The notes under the pieces are model-generated. The model was not told the DNA's origin. It was given only the letters and a program-made list of their open reading frames with translations, and did not search any database. Made by a program: the position numbers and the translations under genes. This document shows, piece by piece, positions 1 through 7,965 of a stretch of 64,000 nucleotides of DNA. The DNA comes from Streptomyces litmocidini (GTDB lineage Bacteria > Actinomycetota > Actinomycetes > Streptomycetales > Streptomycetaceae), in contig NZ_BMTQ01000002.1 of assembly GCF_014649755.1 (NCBI RefSeq), forward strand, positions 138,761 through 202,760, read 5' to 3'. Within the stretch, counting starts at the first letter, position 1. Each line of letters opens with the position of its first letter.

Positions 1-614
1 TCGATGACGGTGTCGAAGCCGATCTCGTCGCCCGGGCGGAGCGGGCGCAGGTACTCCTGCTCGCAGTCGGTCGCGACGACCGAGGTGTATCCGGCGCCGT
101 CGAGGAGGGCGAACAGCTCCTCGTACGCCGAGGACCGGTCCGTGTGGCCGGAGAGACCGCCCATCGTCCACGCCTGGAGCATGGTCGGGGGCGCGACGGC
201 GTCCGGCCCCCGGTAGGCGGGGTGGGCGTCCCCCATCGCCTCGCACCAGTGCCTGATCATGGGCAGGTTGACCGGGTCCTTGCCGGTGCCGGCGGTGGCG
301 GCGGCCAGACCCTGGAAGGCCACGAGCCGCCGGTGAAGCGGGTCGGACGCTTCCGGGGGCTTCGCGCCGGGTGCGTCAGGGGGCTTCGTACCGGGTGCGT
401 CCGGAGAATTCGCGCCGGGTGCGTCCGGAGAATTCGCGCCGGGTGCGTCCGGAGGATTCGTACCGGGTGCGTCCGACACCTTCGTACGGCTCCTCACGGG
501 GGCCTCCGGGGCACTCACCGCCGCCCCCTCCGTGGCACCCGCCCCGGACCGCTCCGGGGCACTCACCGCCGCCCCCTCCGTGGCGCCCGCCCCGGCCCGC
601 TCCGTGGCGCTCAC
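1..614 (-). CDS. MaoC-type acyl-CoA hydratase, N-terminal part (cut by window edge)
   Basis: The reading frame starts with GTG at 614 and runs off the left edge, so about 204 residues are visible. Residues from about 92 on (RRLVAFQGLAAAT, then PVNLPMIRHWCEAMGD and APPTMLQAW) match the N-terminal FAS1/MaoC-like hot-dog domain of the actinobacterial MaoC plus OB-fold (DUF35-like) proteins. In other actinomycetes these work with acyl-CoA dehydrogenases in steroid side-chain or related acyl-CoA degradation. The start codon overlaps the stop of the upstream dehydrogenase in a GTGA, which indicates translational coupling. The first 90 residues are odd: a 48-bp direct repeat is followed by five 8-residue units of the type DAPGANSP, giving a disordered Pro/Ala-rich extension. 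A later start just before the hydratase domain cannot be excluded. The frame is not in the supplied translations because it is open at the edge; I translated it by hand. Confidence 0.8.
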   Translation of the reverse strand, partial: MSATERAGAGATEGAAVSAPERSGAGATEGAAVSAPEAPVRSRTKVSDAPGTNPPDAPGANSPDAPGANSPDAPGTKPPDAPGAKPPEASDPLHRRLVAFQGLAAATAGTGKDPVNLPMIRHWCEAMGDAHPAYRGPDAVAPPTMLQAWTMGGLSGHTDRSSAYEELFALLDGAGYTSVVATDCEQEYLRPLRPGDEIGFDTVI

Positions 615-1777
615 CGCCGCCCCCTCCCCTTCATGCCGAGCCGCATCCTCGCGACGATCTCGCGCTGCACCTCGCTCACCCCGCCCCCGAAGGTGTTGAT
701 CTGCGCGGCCCGGTTCATGCGCTCCAGCTCGCCGCCGTCGAACTCGCCCGGCGATCCCGCCCGGACCGCCCCCGGCGGCCCCGCGATCTCCTGGCAGATC
801 CGGTACACCTCCACCGCCGACTCGGTGCCCGCGAACTTCACCCCGCTCGCGTCCCCCGGGGCCAGCCGGCCGGCGCCCACGTCGCCCACCAGGCGCCAGT
901 TCAGCAGGCGCGTCGCGGCCAGCCGGGCGTGCGCCTCGGCGGCCCGGATCCGGATCCACGGCTCGTCGATGCGACGCCGTCCCGTCTCCGGGTCGGGGGT
1001 GCGGGCCCGGTCGAGGGCGGCCGCGAAGAAGTCCTCCGCCTGCATGCCGATCGCCGCCAGCGCGACCCGCTCGTGGTTGAGCTGGCTGGTGATGAGGCCC
1101 CAGCCGCCGTGCTCGGGGCCGACGAGGTTGCCCGCGGGGACCCGTATCCCGTCGTAGTGGGTGGCGGTCGTCGTCAGTCCGCCCACCGTCTCGATCGGGG
1201 TCCAGGAGAAGCCGGGGGAGTCGGTGGGGACGAGGAGGACGGAGATCCCGCGGTGCGGGGGCGCGTCGGGATCGGTGCGGCAGGCGAGCCAGATCCAGTC
1301 GGCGTTCTGGGCGTTGGAGGTGAAGGCCTTCTGGCCGTCGATGCGCCAGGAGTCCCCGTCCCGTACGGCCCGGGTGCGCAGGGAGGCGAGGTCCGTGCCG
1401 GCCTCGGGCTCGCTGTAGCCGATGGCGAAGACGGCCTCGCCGCGCAGGATGCGGGGCAGGAAGAAGGCCTTCTGCTCCTCCGTCCCGTACGCCATGAGCG
1501 TGGGGCCGACGGTGTTGAGGGTGACCATCGAGACGGGGGCGCCCGCGCGGTACGCCTCGTCGAAGAAGACGAACTGCTCGTCGGGCCCGCGGCCCTGCCC
1601 CCCGTACTCCTCGGGCCACCCGAGACCGAGCAGTCCGTCGGCGCCGATCCGGCGGAGCAGTCGGCGCTGGGCGTCGGCATCGGTGGCGGGCGGCGGCCCG
1701 TCGGGCATCACGTCCCGGAAGTACGCGCGGAGTTCGGCGCGCAGCCGCAGCTGCCGCTCGGTCGGGGCGAGGTGCAC
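611..1777 (-). CDS. acyl-CoA dehydrogenase
   Basis: A 388-residue flavoprotein of normal acyl-CoA dehydrogenase length. It oxidises an acyl-CoA thioester to the 2-enoyl-CoA and passes electrons to ETF in the cytosol. Family landmarks are GWPEEYGGQG near residue 50, YSEPEAGTDLASL with WRIDGQKAFTSNA in the FAD-binding middle domain, and the C-terminal INTFGGGVSEVQREIVARMRLG helix that packs on FAD. I chose GTG at 1777 because GGGAGG lies 8 bases upstream and the family alignment begins there; an upstream in-frame ATG at 1942 would add a low-complexity leader across the palindrome at 1809-1825. It is coupled to the downstream MaoC hydratase, which would hydrate the product. Substrate is unknown; the pairing suggests branched, steroid or long-chain CoA esters. 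Confidence 0.9.
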   Translation of the reverse strand: MHLAPTERQLRLRAELRAYFRDVMPDGPPPATDADAQRRLLRRIGADGLLGLGWPEEYGGQGRGPDEQFVFFDEAYRAGAPVSMVTLNTVGPTLMAYGTEEQKAFFLPRILRGEAVFAIGYSEPEAGTDLASLRTRAVRDGDSWRIDGQKAFTSNAQNADWIWLACRTDPDAPPHRGISVLLVPTDSPGFSWTPIETVGGLTTTATHYDGIRVPAGNLVGPEHGGWGLITSQLNHERVALAAIGMQAEDFFAAALDRARTPDPETGRRRIDEPWIRIRAAEAHARLAATRLLNWRLVGDVGAGRLAPGDASGVKFAGTESAVEVYRICQEIAGPPGAVRAGSPGEFDGGELERMNRAAQINTFGGGVSEVQREIVARMRLGMKGRGRR

Positions 1778-1808
1778 GGCGACGGCCTCCCGTGGGACGA
1801 CTGAGGTT

Positions 1809-1825
1809 TCTGACTGTCCGTCAGA
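1809..1825. promoter_or_regulatory. operator-like palindrome upstream of the acyl-CoA dehydrogenase
   Basis: TCTGAC-TGTCC-GTCAGA is a perfect inverted repeat with six-base arms and a five-base centre, 31 bases upstream of the chosen dehydrogenase start. Size and placement fit the binding site of a TetR-family repressor, a regulator type commonly found with fatty-acid or steroid catabolic genes. No such regulator gene lies in the visible window, so the assignment is inference. Confidence 0.5.
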
Positions 1826-1928
1826 TTCCGTGCGCCTGTCAAGGCCGGCGACGCCCGCGCCGCCCCGGAGGCCGCGCGCGCCTGCCGGAGACCCGGCGCC
1901 CCGTTCCGGAGGCGGCGCGCGAAAACGC

Positions 1929-1972
1929 GACGGCCCGCGCACCCGTACCGAAGTACCGGTGCGCGGGCCGTC
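1929..1972 (-). terminator. strong hairpin terminator after the small secreted protein gene
   Basis: The arms 1929-1948 and 1953-1972 pair over about 20 bp with a single mismatch and, on the minus strand, enclose a cUUCGg tetraloop. It lies about 50 bases beyond the stop at 2022 and before the dehydrogenase promoter, so it separates the two minus-strand genes. Confidence 0.8.
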
Positions 1973-2021
1973 GTCCCCACCACGGTCACGCCCCCCGTCG
2001 GGCCGGCTCAGACGCCGCCGG

Positions 2022-2327
2022 TCACCACCACGGGTGGAAGTTGACCACGTTGTCGGTCTGGTCGATGCGGGTGAAGGCGGAGCCGTTCACGCTCGCGGTG
2101 TTGTTCTGATTGGAGGCACCGGAACCGGTCGCCACCTGCTGCGTCGTGGTCGAGTTGCCGAGGTTGTGCCCGCCGACTCCGCTGCCGATGATCGTGGCGA
2201 CGCTCGTGTTCGATCCGTCGTCCGCGAAACCGCCGTTGTCGGCCTGGGCCACCCCGGCGAAGAACGCGGTGGCGAGGGGCAGGGCGGCGGCGACGGCGAG
2301 GATGCGGGCGGTACGGATGCTTGCCAT
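2022..2327 (-). CDS. small secreted protein of unknown function
   Basis: A 101-residue protein with a clear Sec signal peptide: a basic start (MASIRTAR), a hydrophobic stretch to about residue 27 and a probable AQA cleavage site, leaving about 72 mature residues. The mature part is rich in Asn, Gly, Ser and Thr (TSVATIIGSGVGGHNLGNS, then SGASNQNNTASVNGSA), has no cysteine and ends in FHPWW. The composition recalls small surface or amyloid-type proteins of streptomycetes, but I do not recognise it as a chaplin or rodlin. Start at 2327 is supported by GGAGG 7 bases upstream; the longer frame to 2366 lacks a site. It has its own strong terminator, and its upstream region carries a 13-bp repeat array. 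Confidence 0.75.
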   Translation of the reverse strand: MASIRTARILAVAAALPLATAFFAGVAQADNGGFADDGSNTSVATIIGSGVGGHNLGNSTTTQQVATGSGASNQNNTASVNGSAFTRIDQTDNVVNFHPWW

Positions 2328-2365
2328 GTCTGTTCCTCCGGGAACTGAAAGCTGATGCTGCTGCA

Positions 2366-2443
2366 CGGAACTGCTCTACGGAACTTCTCTGCGGAACTTC
2401 TCTGCGGCACTTCTCTGCGCCACCGCTCTACGGAACTCCTCTG
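2366..2443. repeat. six tandem 13-bp repeats upstream of the small secreted protein gene
   Basis: Six contiguous 13-mers of the type CGGAACTTCTCTG (2366, 2379, 2392, 2405, 2418, 2431) lie just upstream of the Shine-Dalgarno of the secreted protein gene. The period is not a multiple of three and no frame in it looks coding. The array would be in the untranslated leader or promoter. The rest of the spacer up to the hairpin at 2771 shows no gene that I can support. Confidence 0.85.
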
Positions 2444-2770
2444 CGGTATCGCCATGAATGAAGGCCGTTCCCGGGGCAGTTGGCCGACCGCCCCGGTCTT
2501 CGTGCTCGACGTCGCGCATCCAGAGTTGCCCACCGAATCCCCGGCGAACCACCCCGGAGCGGCCGATTCCCCCGCAAGCGTGAGGACAAGCCGATAAACC
2601 CGCCCACGGCGAGAAAGACGCAGCTCAGCGGGGATCCGGGACCCATGCGCGGCGCGTCGGCCGATACGGCCGTTGCGCTCCAAGGGATGAAGCGTTCCGG
2701 CAGCTTTTCGGTCGGTCCTCCGTACGGAACTCCGGTGCCGGGACATCCACGAGGAGACGGGAAGGAAAAA

Positions 2771-2807
2771 GCCGAACACATTCACCGGACGGGTGAACGT
2801 GTTCGGC
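2771..2807 (-). terminator. Rho-independent terminator of the macro-domain gene
   Basis: The arms GCCGAACAC and GTGTTCGGC with inner pairing TTCACC/GGTGAA form a long hairpin. On the minus strand it is followed directly by TTTTT, 22 bases after the stop codon at 2829. Confidence 0.85.
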
Positions 2808-2828
2808 AGCGGCTCCGCCGAAAGGGCC

Positions 2829-3338
2829 CTAGCGTTCGAGGGCGGCCTCGAAGGCGGCGTACGCGGTCGCGTCGAAGAGCACGAAACGGACCTCCTCCAC
2901 CTCGGTCGCGGCGGCCCGGACGGTCTCCACGGCGATCCGGGCGCCGTCGTCCATCGGCCAGCCGTACACGCCGGTGGAGACGGCCGGGAACGCGACCGTA
3001 CGGTCACCCAACTCGTCCGCCACCCGCAGCGCTTCGCGGTAGCAGGAGGCGAGCAGTTCCGAGCGGTCCTCGTCGCGCGACCACACCGGCCCCACCGTGT
3101 GGATCACGTGCCGGGCCGGCAGCCGCCCGGCCGTGGTCGCGACGGCCCGTCCGGTCGGCAGCCCCTTGCCGTAGTGCGAGCTCCGCAGGTCCCGGCAGGC
3201 GGCGAGGATCTCCGGGCCGCCCTTCCGGTGGATGGCCCCGTCGACCCCGCCCCCGCCGAGCAGCGAGGAGTTCGCGGCGTTGACCACCGCGTCGACCGCC
3301 TCGGCGGTGATGTCCCCCTGGACGAGCACGATCCTCAT
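2829..3338 (-). CDS. macro-domain protein (O-acetyl-ADP-ribose deacetylase type)
   Basis: A 169-residue single macro domain, the usual length of the YmdB/TTHA0132 group. These cytosolic proteins bind ADP-ribose and hydrolyse O-acetyl-ADP-ribose or remove ADP-ribose from proteins. The ligand loops are clear: [19 protein letters not shown] (residues about 20-38) and [12 protein letters not shown], plus the [10 protein letters not shown] strand. ATG at 3338 follows GGGAG at a normal distance; the longer frame to 3647 is not supported. It is monocistronic, with a terminator behind it and an unrelated divergent gene upstream. The exact reaction cannot be read from sequence. Confidence 0.92.
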   Translation of the reverse strand: MRIVLVQGDITAEAVDAVVNAANSSLLGGGGVDGAIHRKGGPEILAACRDLRSSHYGKGLPTGRAVATTAGRLPARHVIHTVGPVWSRDEDRSELLASCYREALRVADELGDRTVAFPAVSTGVYGWPMDDGARIAVETVRAAATEVEEVRFVLFDATAYAAFEAALER

Positions 3339-3756
3339 TCCGACTCCCGTCTCCCCCGCGTCCCCTGTCTCCGCGGTTTCCCGGACCCTAGGCCCCTGCC
3401 CGCCGGTCGGCACCGCTTTTACCACCTCGACGGACCGGGAACCCCCGTCCGGAGCCACGGGCGGCCTGGGCGCGGAGCGATGCATACGTACGGGAAGGCC
3501 CCGTGGAAGCGACGTCACACGTACGGGTGGGTGTGAGGGCCGGGCAGTCGGGTACGGGACCGCCGTTCCGGACGGAGAAGGCGCCCGCGGGCACCGTCGG
3601 GCCGTGGAAGCGAAATACCCGGCCCAGAAGGCATTTCCGGCCTTCAATCGCTCAGAGCTGTGCGCGTGTCTAACCCCAACCCGACGCCTAAATTGTTCAG
3701 AATGTCACCTACTGCCCCACTTGAAACTACGAAGTTTCGTTGCCGAGGAGCGTGTC
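3339..3756. other. divergent spacer between the macro-domain gene and the Cys-rich gene
   Basis: This 418-bp region has no convincing coding frame. Its right end (about 3650-3740) is much richer in A+T than its surroundings and ends in the palindrome at 3723-3738, so it probably holds the promoter of the gene at 3757. The ten-base string CGTGGAAGCG occurs twice, near 3501 and 3602. Confidence 0.6.
3723..3738. promoter_or_regulatory. operator-like palindrome before the Cys-rich gene
   Basis: GAAACT-ACGA-AGTTTC is a perfect inverted repeat ending 18 bases before the ATG at 3757 and just upstream of its GAGGAG ribosome site. It could be an operator or a hairpin in the leader. The cognate regulator is unknown. 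Confidence 0.5.
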
Positions 3757-4947
3757 ATGCAGATTCGCAGGTGGCTCCCAGACCAGCCCACCCGCATCGG
3801 CCGCCATGACTGGCCGGACGAGGGCGTCAAGGGAACACATCTGCGGCTGCAGGCCGGATCCATCGTCGTGCTCGACCGGCAGGCGTGGCGCGTCCTGGAC
3901 ATCACCGGCTATCCGGGCAACCACTGGCCGGAATCCTACGAGAAGGCATGGCGCGACCACGTCGAGCTCTGGTGGCACGCCAACGAACTGCGGCGGGCCG
4001 AGAACCAGGCGGTCAAACCGGCTCCCGAACGCGCCGAGTTCTACAGGCGTCCGGTGGTCCTGGTCCTGCGCGACGAGAACCTGCCCCGGTCCGCGGCGAA
4101 GCACTGGTGCGCCCCCGCCAGCCAGGACTGGCAGGTCCTTCCCGAGCACTACGCCGTCTGCCGGGCCTGCGGCGAACTGCCGCCCTGCCACCACGGGGAG
4201 TACCGCCCGGAAGGCGGCCCCCGGCGCCCCGAGCAGAGCGGCGGCATCCCGCTCCTCGTGCCGGAGGGCTGCTGCATGGGGTGCGCCGAGGAGATCAAGC
4301 CGCGGATGCGGACCGTGCGCTTCCCCGGACCCAACCTCTGGTACCCGGACCTGGGCGACAACACCGCGATCTTCCACGCCCGTTCCTCCTGCGAGGACCA
4401 GGTGGAGTACTACCGCGCGCAGTGGCAGAGCGAGTACGCCCAGCCCGCCGCCCACCCGGCTCCGCCGGCGTTCCCCGGCTTCGACCACTTCGTCCTGCCC
4501 CGGGCCCGCAGCTCCCGGCCCCCGGTACTGGGGCCGGTCCCGCAGCACGGACAGGACCCCGCCGCCCCGCATCCCCAGGAGGAGGCGCACACCTCGCTGG
4601 CCGTCGGCTCCGGCACCTTCTCGCCGTCGTTCGAGGGCTACCGGACGGAGCCCGACCCGTACCCCTCGGCCCCGCCGCCCGCACCCCAGCCCGCGCCCAC
4701 CCCTGCACCCGCACCCGCACCGGCTCCCGCGCAGAACACGGCACCCGCACCCGCCGCCGCTCTCGTCGGGGACGGCGGTCCCGCCGGCCCCGCCGTCCGG
4801 GCGGCGGAGGAACTGAGCCGCACCCTCACGGACCGTCCGGCCTTCCACAACGCGGAACAGGCGGCCCGGGTGATCGAGGAACTCACCGCGGCCGTCCGCA
4901 ACATCGCCCTCTGCCTGAACAACCCGCAGACCCGCGCCCACCCCTGA
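3757..4947 (+). CDS. Cys-rich protein of unknown function with Pro/Ala linker
   Basis: A 396-residue protein I cannot assign to a named family. The N-terminal 110 residues are rich in Trp and charged residues (RRWLPDQPTRIGRHDWPDEG, LELWWHANE-like). Residues about 130-180 contain CRACGELPPCHH and a later CCMGC, which could form a zinc site. A long Pro/Ala linker (PAPTPAPAPAPAPA) follows, and a short helical C-terminus (about 330-396: AEELSRTLTDRPAFHNAEQAARVIEELTAAV) resembles a small interaction or coiled-coil module. There is no signal peptide or membrane segment, so it is probably cytosolic. ATG at 3757 has GAGGAG 6 bases before it. A regulatory or adaptor role is a guess from the layout. 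Confidence 0.75.
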   Translation: MQIRRWLPDQPTRIGRHDWPDEGVKGTHLRLQAGSIVVLDRQAWRVLDITGYPGNHWPESYEKAWRDHVELWWHANELRRAENQAVKPAPERAEFYRRPVVLVLRDENLPRSAAKHWCAPASQDWQVLPEHYAVCRACGELPPCHHGEYRPEGGPRRPEQSGGIPLLVPEGCCMGCAEEIKPRMRTVRFPGPNLWYPDLGDNTAIFHARSSCEDQVEYYRAQWQSEYAQPAAHPAPPAFPGFDHFVLPRARSSRPPVLGPVPQHGQDPAAPHPQEEAHTSLAVGSGTFSPSFEGYRTEPDPYPSAPPPAPQPAPTPAPAPAPAPAQNTAPAPAAALVGDGGPAGPAVRAAEELSRTLTDRPAFHNAEQAARVIEELTAAVRNIALCLNNPQTRAHP

Positions 4948-5171
4948 CGCCACCCCCGTCGCCGGGAACACCGGCGGCCCCACCCGGCCCACCGGGTCGG
5001 CCCGGTCGCCGGAGAAACCCCGGAAGCAGATCTCCCGCGGCTCCCCCGCTCGCCGTGCAGCACGGCGCACCGCCCGCACCGACGCCAGTGGTCGAACTCC
5101 TCGCACCCCGGCACGTGCGCCCGGGCGGTCTTCCGCCGACAACTCTCCCGGTCCGAGTTCGCCGGCGATCC

Positions 5172-5232
5172 AGGGGCACGGGAGCGGGTACGGGTACGGG
5201 AACGGGAATGGGAATGGGAACGGGAATGGGAA
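5172..5232. repeat. G-rich hexanucleotide repeat (GGGWAY)
   Basis: About ten tandem GGGTAC, GGGAAC and GGGAAT hexamers lie in the noncoding stretch (4948-5230) between the Cys-rich gene and the tRNA terminator. Regular GGG runs every six bases on one strand could fold into G-quadruplexes. No coding frame is supported here. Confidence 0.75.
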
Positions 5233-5267
5233 CGGCCCCCGACCGAGTCGCCCGGTCGGGGGCCGTT
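5231..5267 (-). terminator. terminator after tRNA-Ser
   Basis: AACGGCCCCCGACCG (5231-5245) pairs perfectly with CGGTCGGGGGCCGTT (5253-5267), starting seven bases beyond the tRNA 3' end. Confidence 0.8.
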
Positions 5268-5273
5268 CGCCTG

Positions 5274-5358
5274 CGGTGGGTGTGGGATTTGAACCCACGG
5301 TGACTCTCGCCACGACGGTTTTCAAGACCGTTCCCTTAGGCCGCTCGGGCAACCCACC
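5274..5358 (-). tRNA. tRNA-Ser, anticodon UGA
   Basis: The minus strand gives an 85-nt class II tRNA. The acceptor stem pairs GGTGGGT with ACCCACC and the discriminator base is G. The D arm contains GCCCGAGCGG, the anticodon arm is CGGT-CTTGAAA-ACCG with anticodon TGA, a long variable arm follows (CGTGGCGAGAGTCACC), and the T loop is GTTCAAATC. It reads UCA (wobble UCN) serine codons. CCA is not encoded. No integrase or duplicated 3' end lies nearby, so it is not visibly used as an integration site. Confidence 0.96.
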
Positions 5359-5431
5359 CACGCCCCGGCCCACCTGGGGCGGAGCGGGACACAGCCTACC
5401 GGTTGGGCGCCTCGGGCAGGGAAAGACGGGC

Positions 5432-5471
5432 GGAGGAGGGGAGCGCCGGGCGTCCGGTGCTCCCCTCCTCC
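5432..5471 (-). terminator. terminator after the HtrA-like protease gene
   Basis: GGAGGAGGGGAGC (5432-5444) pairs perfectly with 5459-5471, 17 bases beyond the stop at 5488 on the minus strand. Confidence 0.75.
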
Positions 5472-5487
5472 CTTCCGGTCGTGTCCG

Positions 5488-6927
5488 TCAGCTGTCGCCG
5501 GTGCGTTCGCCGAGGACGACGGTGGCCGTGGCGGTCTTGCCGTCGCGCTCGTAGGTGATCTTCACCGAGTCGCCCGGCTTGTGGGTCCAGATCTCGCTGA
5601 TCAGCGTCGGGCCGCTGTCGATCGGGTGGTCGCCGAAGCCGGTGATCACGTCGCCGGCCTTCAGCCCCGCCTTCGCCGCCGGGCCGTTCGGCGTGACCGA
5701 GGGCGTGCCGCCGGAGCCCTGGCCGGCGATCGTCGCGCCCTGGCCCTTCTCGTTCATGTTCACGGTCGCGCCGATCACCGGGTACACCGGCTTGCCCGTC
5801 TTGATCAGCTGCTGCGCCACGTTCTTCGCCTGGTTGACCGGGATCGCGAAGCCGAGGCCGATCGAGCCCGCCTGGGACTGGCCGAAGCCGCCGCTGGTCG
5901 ACTGGATGGCCGAGTTGATGCCGATCACCGCGCCGCTCGCGTCGAGCAGCGGACCGCCGGAGTTGCCCGGGTTGATCGAGGCGTCCGTCTGCAGCGCGCT
6001 CATGTACGAGTTGCTGCCGCCGGAGCCGTCGCCCGAGGCGACCGGGCGGTTCTTGGCGCTGACGATGCCGGTGGTCACCGTGTTCGACAGGCCGAAGGGG
6101 GCGCCGATCGCGATCGTCGAGTCGCCGACCGCCACCTTGTCGGAGTCCCCGAGCGGCAGCGGCGTCAGGCCCTTCGGAGCGTCCTTCAGCTTGATGACCG
6201 CCACGTCGTAGCCCTCGGCTCGCCCGACGACCTCCGCGTCGTACGTCTTGCCGTCCGAGAACGTCACGGACAGCGTGCCGCCGTCGGCCGCCGACGCCAC
6301 CACGTGGTTGTTGGTGACGATGTGGCCCTCCTGGTCGTAGACGAAGCCCGTGCCCGTGCCGCCCTCGCCCTCCTGACCGCCGGACTTCGCCTGGATGGTG
6401 ACCACGCTCGGCAGCGCCTTCGCGGCGACCGCCGCGACCGTGCCCGGCTCGCGCTTGAAGGAGGCCGGGGCCTGGCCGGAGGAGACCGTGGTCGAGCTGA
6501 AGCCGTTGTCTCCGCGCTCGGCCGCCCAGTAGCCGATGCCGCCGCCGATGCCGCCCGCGACGAGCGACGCGACGAGCACGGCCGCCACGAGACCGCCGGT
6601 CCGCTTGCGCGGGGCGGGGGGCGCGGGATGCGCGGACGGGTGCGGGGCGCCCCAGGCCGGCGGGGGCGGCGGCCAGCCGCCGGCGGGGGCGGGCGCGGGG
6701 GGCGCGGGGGGCTGGTGCGGCGGTGCCGGGGCCGCGGCCGGGACCGGGGCCTGGACCGCCGTCGGCTCGTCCCCCGACGGGGACGTCTGCGGGGCGGGCC
6801 GGGCGGGCTCCGACGCCGCCCGCGAGGGCGTCTCGCCCGCCGGCTCGTCCGTCGTCGGGGGCACGGGAGGGGCGGAGGGGGCAGCCGGGTCCGCCGGAAC
6901 CGGCGTGCCCTCGTTCTCGGTGCTCAC
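5488..6927 (-). CDS. membrane-anchored HtrA/DegP-like serine protease
   Basis: A 479-residue S1C protease for quality control of exported proteins. Residues 1-108 are a disordered cytosolic Pro/Ala-rich segment. One membrane helix spans about 111-133, and the protease domain faces outside with His208 (TNNHVV), Asp241 (YDVAVIKL) and Ser323 (NPGNSGGPL). A single PDZ domain follows (about 385-470, NGPAAKAGLKAGDVI). The Gly-rich loop around 300 (GDGSGGSNSY) is typical of Streptomyces members. GTG at 6927 has GAGGAG 7 bases upstream; the longer frame to 7047 is not supported. It is divergent from the phosphodiesterase gene across a 190-bp spacer. Two-component control by an envelope-stress system is usual for the family, but no operator is evident here. 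Confidence 0.93.
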   Translation of the reverse strand: MSTENEGTPVPADPAAPSAPPVPPTTDEPAGETPSRAASEPARPAPQTSPSGDEPTAVQAPVPAAAPAPPHQPPAPPAPAPAGGWPPPPPAWGAPHPSAHPAPPAPRKRTGGLVAAVLVASLVAGGIGGGIGYWAAERGDNGFSSTTVSSGQAPASFKREPGTVAAVAAKALPSVVTIQAKSGGQEGEGGTGTGFVYDQEGHIVTNNHVVASAADGGTLSVTFSDGKTYDAEVVGRAEGYDVAVIKLKDAPKGLTPLPLGDSDKVAVGDSTIAIGAPFGLSNTVTTGIVSAKNRPVASGDGSGGSNSYMSALQTDASINPGNSGGPLLDASGAVIGINSAIQSTSGGFGQSQAGSIGLGFAIPVNQAKNVAQQLIKTGKPVYPVIGATVNMNEKGQGATIAGQGSGGTPSVTPNGPAAKAGLKAGDVITGFGDHPIDSGPTLISEIWTHKPGDSVKITYERDGKTATATVVLGERTGDS

Positions 6928-7117
6928 AGCTCGCTCTCCTCGTTGACTGCGCGGGATGGGGTACGTGGGTGGCTCCAGGGTGCTGCACCAGCTTTTCCCA
7001 CAGGACGTCAGGCCGCTGTAAGGCGGAGCTGTGCGTTCGCACCCCATCCTTTATATACGGACAGAACGGACACTTCCCGAGGTGCCCTCGCCACCCCGCC
7101 AATGGCACCATGACGCG

Positions 7118-7939
7118 GTGACTCACGCACGGCAGCACCCGAACCACAACCCCCTCCAGGTCGTCGCCCACCGCGGAGCGTCCGAGGACGCTCCGGAGCA
7201 CACCCTCGCCGCCTATGTGAAGGCCATCGAGGACGGCGCGGACGCCCTGGAGTGCGACGTCCGGCTCACCGCCGACGGCCACCTCGTCTGCGTCCACGAC
7301 CGTCGCGTCGACCGCACCTCGAACGGCCGCGGCGCCGTCTCCGCGCTGGAACTCGCCGACCTCGCCGCCCTCGACTTCGGCACCTGGAAGGGGCGGGACG
7401 ACTCCGGGGAGGTCCCCGACTGGCGGGACCCCGGCTCCACCTCCGTCCTCACCCTGGAGCGGCTCCTGGAGCTGGTCTCCGACGCCGGGCGCCGGGTCGA
7501 GCTGGCCATCGAGACCAAGCACCCCACCCGCTGGCGCGGCCAGGTCGAGGAGAAGCTGCTCCAGCTCCTCAAGCGCTTCGGCCTGGACGCGCCCGCGTCC
7601 CCCGCCGAATCCCCCGTACGCGTCATGAGCTTCTCGGCCCGCTCCCTGTACCGGATCGCCGCCGCCGCGCCGACGCTGCCCACCGTCTCGCTCGCCCAGT
7701 TCGTCTCCCCCCGGCTGCGCGACGGACGCCTCCCCGCGGGCGCGCGCATCGCGGGCCCGTCGATCCGGATCGTCCGGCACCATCCCGCCGTGATCCTGCG
7801 GCTCCAGAAGGCCGGGCACCAGGTCCACGTCTGGACGGTGGACGAGGCGGAGGACGTCGAGCTCTGCGAGCGCCTGGGCGTGGACGCGATCATCACCAAC
7901 CGTCCGAAGCAGGTGATCGCCCAGCTGGGGCGCGGCTGA
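7118..7939 (+). CDS. glycerophosphodiester phosphodiesterase
   Basis: A 273-residue single-domain GDPD TIM barrel that hydrolyses glycerophosphodiesters to glycerol 3-phosphate and an alcohol. The signature VAHRGASEDAPEHT carries His18 (with PEHT where most members have PENT). LECDVRL holds metal ligands Glu45 and Asp47, and CVHD holds the second catalytic His60. IETKHPTRW and VWTVDEAEDVELCERLGVDAIITNRP match the C-terminal half of the barrel. No signal peptide is present, so it is predicted cytosolic. The GTG at 7118 lacks a good ribosome site and the transcript may be leaderless; a TATATA-like patch lies near 7053. The start is therefore less certain than the function. Confidence 0.9.
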   Translation: MTHARQHPNHNPLQVVAHRGASEDAPEHTLAAYVKAIEDGADALECDVRLTADGHLVCVHDRRVDRTSNGRGAVSALELADLAALDFGTWKGRDDSGEVPDWRDPGSTSVLTLERLLELVSDAGRRVELAIETKHPTRWRGQVEEKLLQLLKRFGLDAPASPAESPVRVMSFSARSLYRIAAAAPTLPTVSLAQFVSPRLRDGRLPAGARIAGPSIRIVRHHPAVILRLQKAGHQVHVWTVDEAEDVELCERLGVDAIITNRPKQVIAQLGRG

Positions 7940-7965
7940 GCGCCACGGTTGGAGCGCGGCCGAGC

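Noticed and set aside
2366..2443. CRISPR array
   Set aside because: The 13-bp units are contiguous with no spacers, and there are no cas genes. The same holds for the 14-, 17- and 24-bp arrays.
5231..5400. Integration (att) site at tRNA-Ser
   Set aside because: There is no integrase gene, no duplicated tRNA 3' end and no composition shift beside the tRNA.
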